From assembly GCF_022539315.1 (NCBI RefSeq), contig NC_066313.1:12465764-12529763 (forward strand): DNA of 64,000 nt, read 5' to 3'. This document shows positions 59,201 through 64,000 of this stretch, in pieces. The position numbers were made by a program, and so were the translations under genes. This stretch comes from Serinus canaria (taxonomy: Eukaryota > Chordata > Aves > Passeriformes > Fringillidae). Below the pieces are notes generated by a model that saw nothing but the letters and a program-made list of their open reading frames with translations, was not told where the DNA came from and did not search any database. How positions within the stretch are numbered: position 1 is the stretch's first letter; each line of letters opens with the position of its first letter.

Positions 59201-61219
59201 AACTGAAAACAATCTACCTGTGCAAACTGTCCAATTAACAAGAGATCTAGTCTAAGGTGCCAGGTGATCTCATCACTCAGTTCTAAGAAGTAATTCTTTA
59301 AATATTGAATTCTGCCTCTGGAGATTGTCCCATTCCCCACTCCCACAACCTCCTTGACACAACCACATGGCTGAATGCCACAAAATTGTTTCATTGTTTA
59401 GATGACACCAGAGAAAAGCCACCTAGGATCTGCCCAGAAACTAGAGCTGATGGTTGGCCAGATTGATCCCAATTTTCTGGGGCAATCCAGAGAACCAGGA
59501 ACAACATGAGGGGATGTGCAGGGATGATCCAGGGCAGATGAGCAGCAGCAACACCCAAGGGCACTTGGTTTGTTCTGTAAGCTTTTGTGGGCCACTGGAC
59601 ACCCAAAGAGCCCCATGGGAATGTCACCGTTCCATTGGATCCCAGAACAGTCAAACAGTGGGAAAGAGGAGAAAAACAAGAAATGTCATCCTTGTGAGAG
59701 GCTATATGTGTAGGTGAGTGTTTGGCTTTGTGTAGGGAATTGCTGCACATACAACATCAGTGAACCTTTTAAGTGCTCTCTGATCCTGTCATAGCTCCAT
59801 CGCCCTTGGCTGGTTTTACTGATAGAAGGAATTAAAGGTTGGGAGCATCAAAAGCTTAAATCTATGTCCAGAACTTCCATTTCCCTCCCTGCAAAACCCC
59901 CAAACATGAGCAAGAAGAGGTACAGCTGTACTATATAAATTAGAAAGGAATGAGTAGCATGGCACCACACAAAAAGGACATAAATGGACAGGGACCCCAA
60001 TGCCTGTACCAGGGACTTCAGCAAGGATAGAGAATTGTGGGACATCCCATCACAAAGCAAGGAAAGCTAGAGAACACAACAGTCTACTCTTCTGAACATC
60101 AAGCTGTGAAGAACCAGAAGTACAACAGATACAATTTCCCTTGCTAAATTCATGTTTTGAGCTCCTTGAATCCTTCCCAGTCCTTTAATAAATCCTTTCC
60201 AATTTATCAGTGCAATTTTTGAACTCTGGATTTCAGAACAGAAGCAGCAGCCACCTAAGGAGAAATAGCAAAATCAATTTCTACTCAATATTCTCATGGT
60301 TTTGTCTCACATTAACCTTTTTAATGTGGAATTGTATTCATGCTTGGTGTGACTTCTTGCACCTTTTTAAAATCACCTTCTCTTCAAGACATTTGTAGCT
60401 GCAAAATGTGGCTTCTATTCACACTTCACTACACCAAAATATAACTTGGCTGAGTTGCGAATTGTATATTTATACTACACTTACTAAACCGCCTGCATAT
60501 CCCTGCTGAATTCTACCTATTTTTTTTCTGACATCCATTTGTGTTTGTGTGCATTTGCTATAAATTCAATCAATAACAGTTTTGTTTTCATCCAAGTCAC
60601 TGATAACAATTAAATAGCAAAAGGTCAGGAACTGTTTTTTAAAGACTTCACAAATACCAGTAAGAAAGACAGTGTTTAATCAGTATGAACTCTTCTATTG
60701 ATTTTGTATCACCTGACTTCTTAATCAAAATATCATCCTGTAGAAAACCAAAACAGTTTACAGAAAAGGAAGTGGTAAATTGTACTATTGCTGCTATCAA
60801 TGACACTTCAATTTAAAAGAAAATTTAATATCCATTTAGAACTCAGGAACCCAGGCTGCCTAGTATTGTTATCCATGTAGCAATATTTTGATGGCTAAAA
60901 ATATTCTTACAATATTTTTTGTAAAAAATGCCAAGCAACCTGGCTGCTGAGCATTCAGGAGTTCACATACAAGCCTTAGCATGGCAATGATGTTCAATCA
61001 TCATTAGCACTTTCAGGCTAAGATGTCAGTCTGTCATCTGATAGTCACTCAGTAGTATTACACCTTCCCCTGTCAGCCTTCACTTTTGTAGTGCCTAACA
61101 CAGGAAAAACTGTTAAACTGAACTTTAGGCAGGGATAAAAAAAAAGATAATAAAACTATTGCGGTTAATGTAACCAATTTTTTATGTATCTGCTAACTAC
61201 GAGAAGGAACAAAACATAG
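56229..61219. other. Mostly unique sequence, no recognised gene
   Basis: Another small hairpin (CATCCTA, 5-base loop, TAGGATG) lies at 56253-56271, just right of the perfect inverted repeat. A T-run lies at about 57420-57433. A GC-richer block at about 59400-59720 is open in several frames without recognisable content (see findings). The remainder is AT-rich and plain. Confidence 0.4.
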
Positions 61220-61572
61220 AGAAGAGAAGGTTTAGGAGGTATCCTATAAATGTATATAAATTCCTGAAGAGAGAGGGTGAAGAGGATGGAACCAGGCTTT
61301 ATTTAGTGCTGCTCAGTGTCAGGACAAGAGGCAATGGGCACAAAGTGAAATAGAAGATGTTCCCTCTAAACATCAGGAAACTTTTACTCTGCAGATGACT
61401 GAGCACAGGCATAACTTGTTCAAAGAAGTTGTGGAGTACCTCTCCTTAGAGACACCAAAGAATTTTCTGGACACTGTGTGGGGGTGAGCTACTGGCTCTT
61501 GGTGGCCCTGATTGAGCAGTAGGATTGGACCTCCAGAGGTCCCTTTCAATCTTAAGCATTCTGTAATTTTAA
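61220..61572 (+). mobile_element. CR1 LINE 3' portion
   Basis: In canonical order on the plus strand: 'GAACCAGGCTTTATTTAGTG', 'GTCAGGACAAGAGGCAATGG', 'CACAAAGTGAAATAGAAG', 'CATCAGGAAACTTTTACTC', 'GTTGTGGAGTACCTCTCC', 'GATTGGACCTCCAGAGG', 'TCCCTTTCAATCTTAAGC' and a decayed ATTCTGTAATTTT tail. It is older than the copies at 31-33 kb. Confidence 0.87.
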
Positions 61573-62934
61573 AGGACACAGAGCTTCTCCTCTCCTTCGG
61601 TGATCAGTGATATCTCTTGCATCCTGGGAAAATGCCATCACTTCAAGTATTATACATTGTTCAAACTTTGGATCATGATGATATAGATTTTGACACAAAA
61701 TGAAATATTCTTTGGTCCAATTTATCCAGCCAGACCAGAAGTGCCTCAGAGAGCACACTGAATTTCCTAGTGGAGGGGAATGATACCTTGTACTACAGCA
61801 ACCTTTGCACTGTCAGATTTCTTTTTTCCCAGATGCCTCAAGGTACATTCTGTTCCCTCTAGCAGAGTCAGTTCTCATCTAACCAAGTTTCTACCTGGTA
61901 AACCAACATATTTAATCTATTGCATTTCAAAGAAAATAACTTATTTTTGTAAGATTGTTCACATTTTTTTCTGCCTGAGGTGTCTTCCATTGTTCAGTGC
62001 ACCTTATACGTGGTGGGCAATTCATTAAATTGGAAGCATTTAAAAAACAATCTTAAAAATTATGAAGTTAAAAGTACAAATGAAAAGGGGGAGGCTATAG
62101 ATGCTAATTCATAAATATTTCTAGGATAAGGGCCATATAAGGATTTAAGAGAAGCAAAGAAAGAGGAATGAGAAAAAATATGCTGGGAAAGAATAAGACC
62201 TGTATCACAGTAATTTAGAAAGGTAGATAATGTGACACCATTGAGCCTATCATCTTTTGAATGACTGCATGATAACAGCACAGTCTAATGCTAACATCTG
62301 TATGTGAGAATCAGAATGAAAATTAATTTCTGTATGAATTAGAACTGCTGAAATTAGCAACCACAGTATAGAAAATGTCAAGAAAATGCAAACTACAAGA
62401 TTATGGACCTCAATATGTTATTTTTTTTAATTTGAAATGTGCTCCTCTGTATCTGATAATATAATTTTACTTGAGCAAAATTAAAAAAACTAAACCTAGT
62501 ACATGTCAATGTCTGTCATTTCTTTAAATTATATTCCTGAAAAATGAAAATACATTTTAGTACTTTATATATGTTACTGAGACAAAACTCAGCTCAGTTC
62601 ATGAAGGTGAGGAAATTCCACAAGTAAGTGTAATCTAAAGCTGTGAAGTGCCATAAAGAGAGTTCCAAGATTCATTTCTGTACTTATTCAGGAAGGAGGG
62701 TGAGCAGTGTACAAGCTGCTCTCAGACACATCCCTTGAGGAATTATCTAAAGTAATATCATGTTGGCTGTTCATTTTCTTTCCTTTAAGGTAGAAACATA
62801 TTCCTCATGGATATGCTGCATAGTTCACAGGGCCAGCAATCTCACAAGTGAACTAAGGAGCAGCATCTCTGGAGGTTCTAATCCAGTGTTCACCTTGGTG
62901 AGATTGGGAAGCTATCTGCTATAGCAGGAGAATC
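61573..62934. other. Unique AT-rich sequence
   Basis: No gene or repeat family was recognised. Short open frames occur on both strands, none with a recognisable domain. Confidence 0.4.
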
Positions 62935-63345
62935 CCATAATTACAAAATTATGTAGGCTGGAAAAGAACTCAGATCATTTGGTCCAACCTTTTGCCAACC
63001 GCCCCTTGCCAACCAGACCATAGCACTGAGAGCCACATCTAGTTGTTTCTTGAATACTTCCAGGGATGGTGACTTCACCACCTCCCTGAACAGTCCATTC
63101 CAATGCTTGACAACTCTTTTGGGAAGAAATTCTTTCTGATACTTAACCTGAACCTCCTCCAGCACAGAAGCCTCTCACTTGTTACCTTGGAGCAGATTCT
63201 GACCCCACCTGGCTACACCAGAGTGATAAGGTCTTCCCTGAGCCTCCTTTTCTCCAAGCTAAACACCCCCAGCTTCCTCAGCAGCTCCTTGTAGGATTTA
63301 CCTCCCGGACCTTCCCAGCCCAATTGGCATTTTCTGGACATGTCA
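62935..63345 (-). mobile_element. CR1 LINE 3' portion with ORF2 C-terminus
   Basis: Antisense CR1 from the decayed tail 'ATTACAAAATTATGTAGG' through 'CTTCCAGGGATGGTGACTTC', 'CCACCTCCCTGAACAGTCC', 'CTGAACCTCCTCCAGCACAG', 'CACCTGGCTACACCAGAG' and 'TGAGCCTCCTTTTCTCCAAG' to about 63345. The minus-strand frame at 62941-63165 contains KEFLPKRVVKHWNGLFREVV and KSPSLEVFKKQLDVAL, the end of CR1 ORF2. Confidence 0.9.
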
Positions 63346-64000
63346 GAGGAGGGAGGGCAGAAATGGTGTAAAGCAAGTTTGCAAACCATTCCGTTTCAAA
63401 GCAAAATACTGCTAGCTGCTTAAGCTGTGATACTCATATCTAAAGGACTGCTTGTCACTCACATTTCACTTCTTAAACTTTGTTTTCATTTCAGTGTTGA
63501 AATTCTGAAATGGTGTTTAAGATGAGCACTCAGCAGCTGCAAGTTGTTAACATATGATCTCTTCCTGCTGTAAAAGCAGCAATGCTACAGAAATGCTTTC
63601 AAAATTCATAGACCAAATAATTTAAACAAAACATTCAATACATTCTCCAAACATTAGGGGGGAAATAAATTTCAGAAATGATAAGATTACTTCTATATAT
63701 ATTTTATTGCTAAAAATATTCCTCAAAGCACATTTGTGAATTGCTCACAAGTAGTTCTTTGAAAATATTCATTGCTACAGGCATTGGTTAATTTTGATCA
63801 AATATCTTTTCAGCTACCCAGCAGGAGAATATGGAAAAAAACTTGTGCCAGACTTTTCTGAGAGATGCAGATTGAAAAGAAGAAATTGTGTAATGGGCAC
63901 AACTTGTGATACAAGACATTCTGATAAAACATAAGAATTTTTACACAGAGAGTTGTTCAACACTGAACCTTGAGAAGCTGTGACACTGGCTGGTAATGTC
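63346..64000. other. Unique sequence to window end
   Basis: AT-rich sequence without recognised genes or repeat families. Confidence 0.4.

Noticed and set aside
62941..63165. 74-codon minus-strand frame as a host gene
   Set aside because: It is the same CR1 ORF2 C-terminal segment in another copy.
1..64000. CRISPR array, phage, operon, tRNA or rRNA
   Set aside because: There are no regularly spaced repeats, no cloverleaf candidates seen by eye and no rRNA-like conserved blocks; the repeat content is avian.

Overview
The window looks like nuclear DNA from a bird, most likely a songbird (Passeriformes). The evidence is the repeat content. There are about twenty CR1 LINE fragments, many ending in the avian CR1 3' tail. 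There are also several LTRs resembling families I know from passerine genomes; the clearest, at 8102-8485, matches the zebra finch TguLTR5 group as I remember it. Base composition is AT-rich. I see no bacterial-style gene packing, operon, CRISPR array, tRNA or rRNA.

I find no protein-coding exon that I can name. Open frames are short (about 150 codons at most) and the longest is an artefact of a CTAT microsatellite. Those with recognisable content belong to CR1 (C-terminal ORF2 relics at 32.9-33.1, 53.8-54.1 and 62.9-63.2 kb). The window is therefore best read as a gene-poor intergenic stretch or a long intron. I cannot tell which.

Layout: 0-0.16 kb CR1. 0.16-8.1 kb mostly unique AT-rich sequence with one CR1 tail at 4.3 kb. 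8.1-8.8 kb two adjacent LTRs. 11.1-12.6 kb three successive LTR/ERV-derived blocks. 12.99-13.6 kb a decayed CR1-type ORF1 esterase domain abutting a CR1 3' end. 14.7-17.3 kb an LTR scrap and two old CR1 pieces. 17.3-26 kb unique sequence with a CTAT/TATATC microsatellite (22.6-22.9 kb) and a GGAA / GGAAGTGGC array (25.0-25.3 kb). 26.1-27.0 kb an ancient CR1 ORF2 relic. 27-31 kb unique and AT-rich. 31.0-33.2 kb a cluster of four CR1s. 33.2-44.8 kb mainly unique. 44.8-45.1 kb two CR1 tails in tandem. 46.9-49.8 kb three LTRs. 53.8-55.7 kb three CR1 pieces. 56.19 kb a perfect 18-bp-arm hairpin. 61.2-63.3 kb two more CR1s.

The most unusual items are the 18-bp perfect inverted repeat with a TTTT loop, the esterase relic that still shows Asp-Ser and Ile-His-Leu blocks, and the ETS-like GGAAGT array. 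I see no convincing new biological system. Family names come from memory of avian repeats without any database search, and element boundaries are approximate unless stated.
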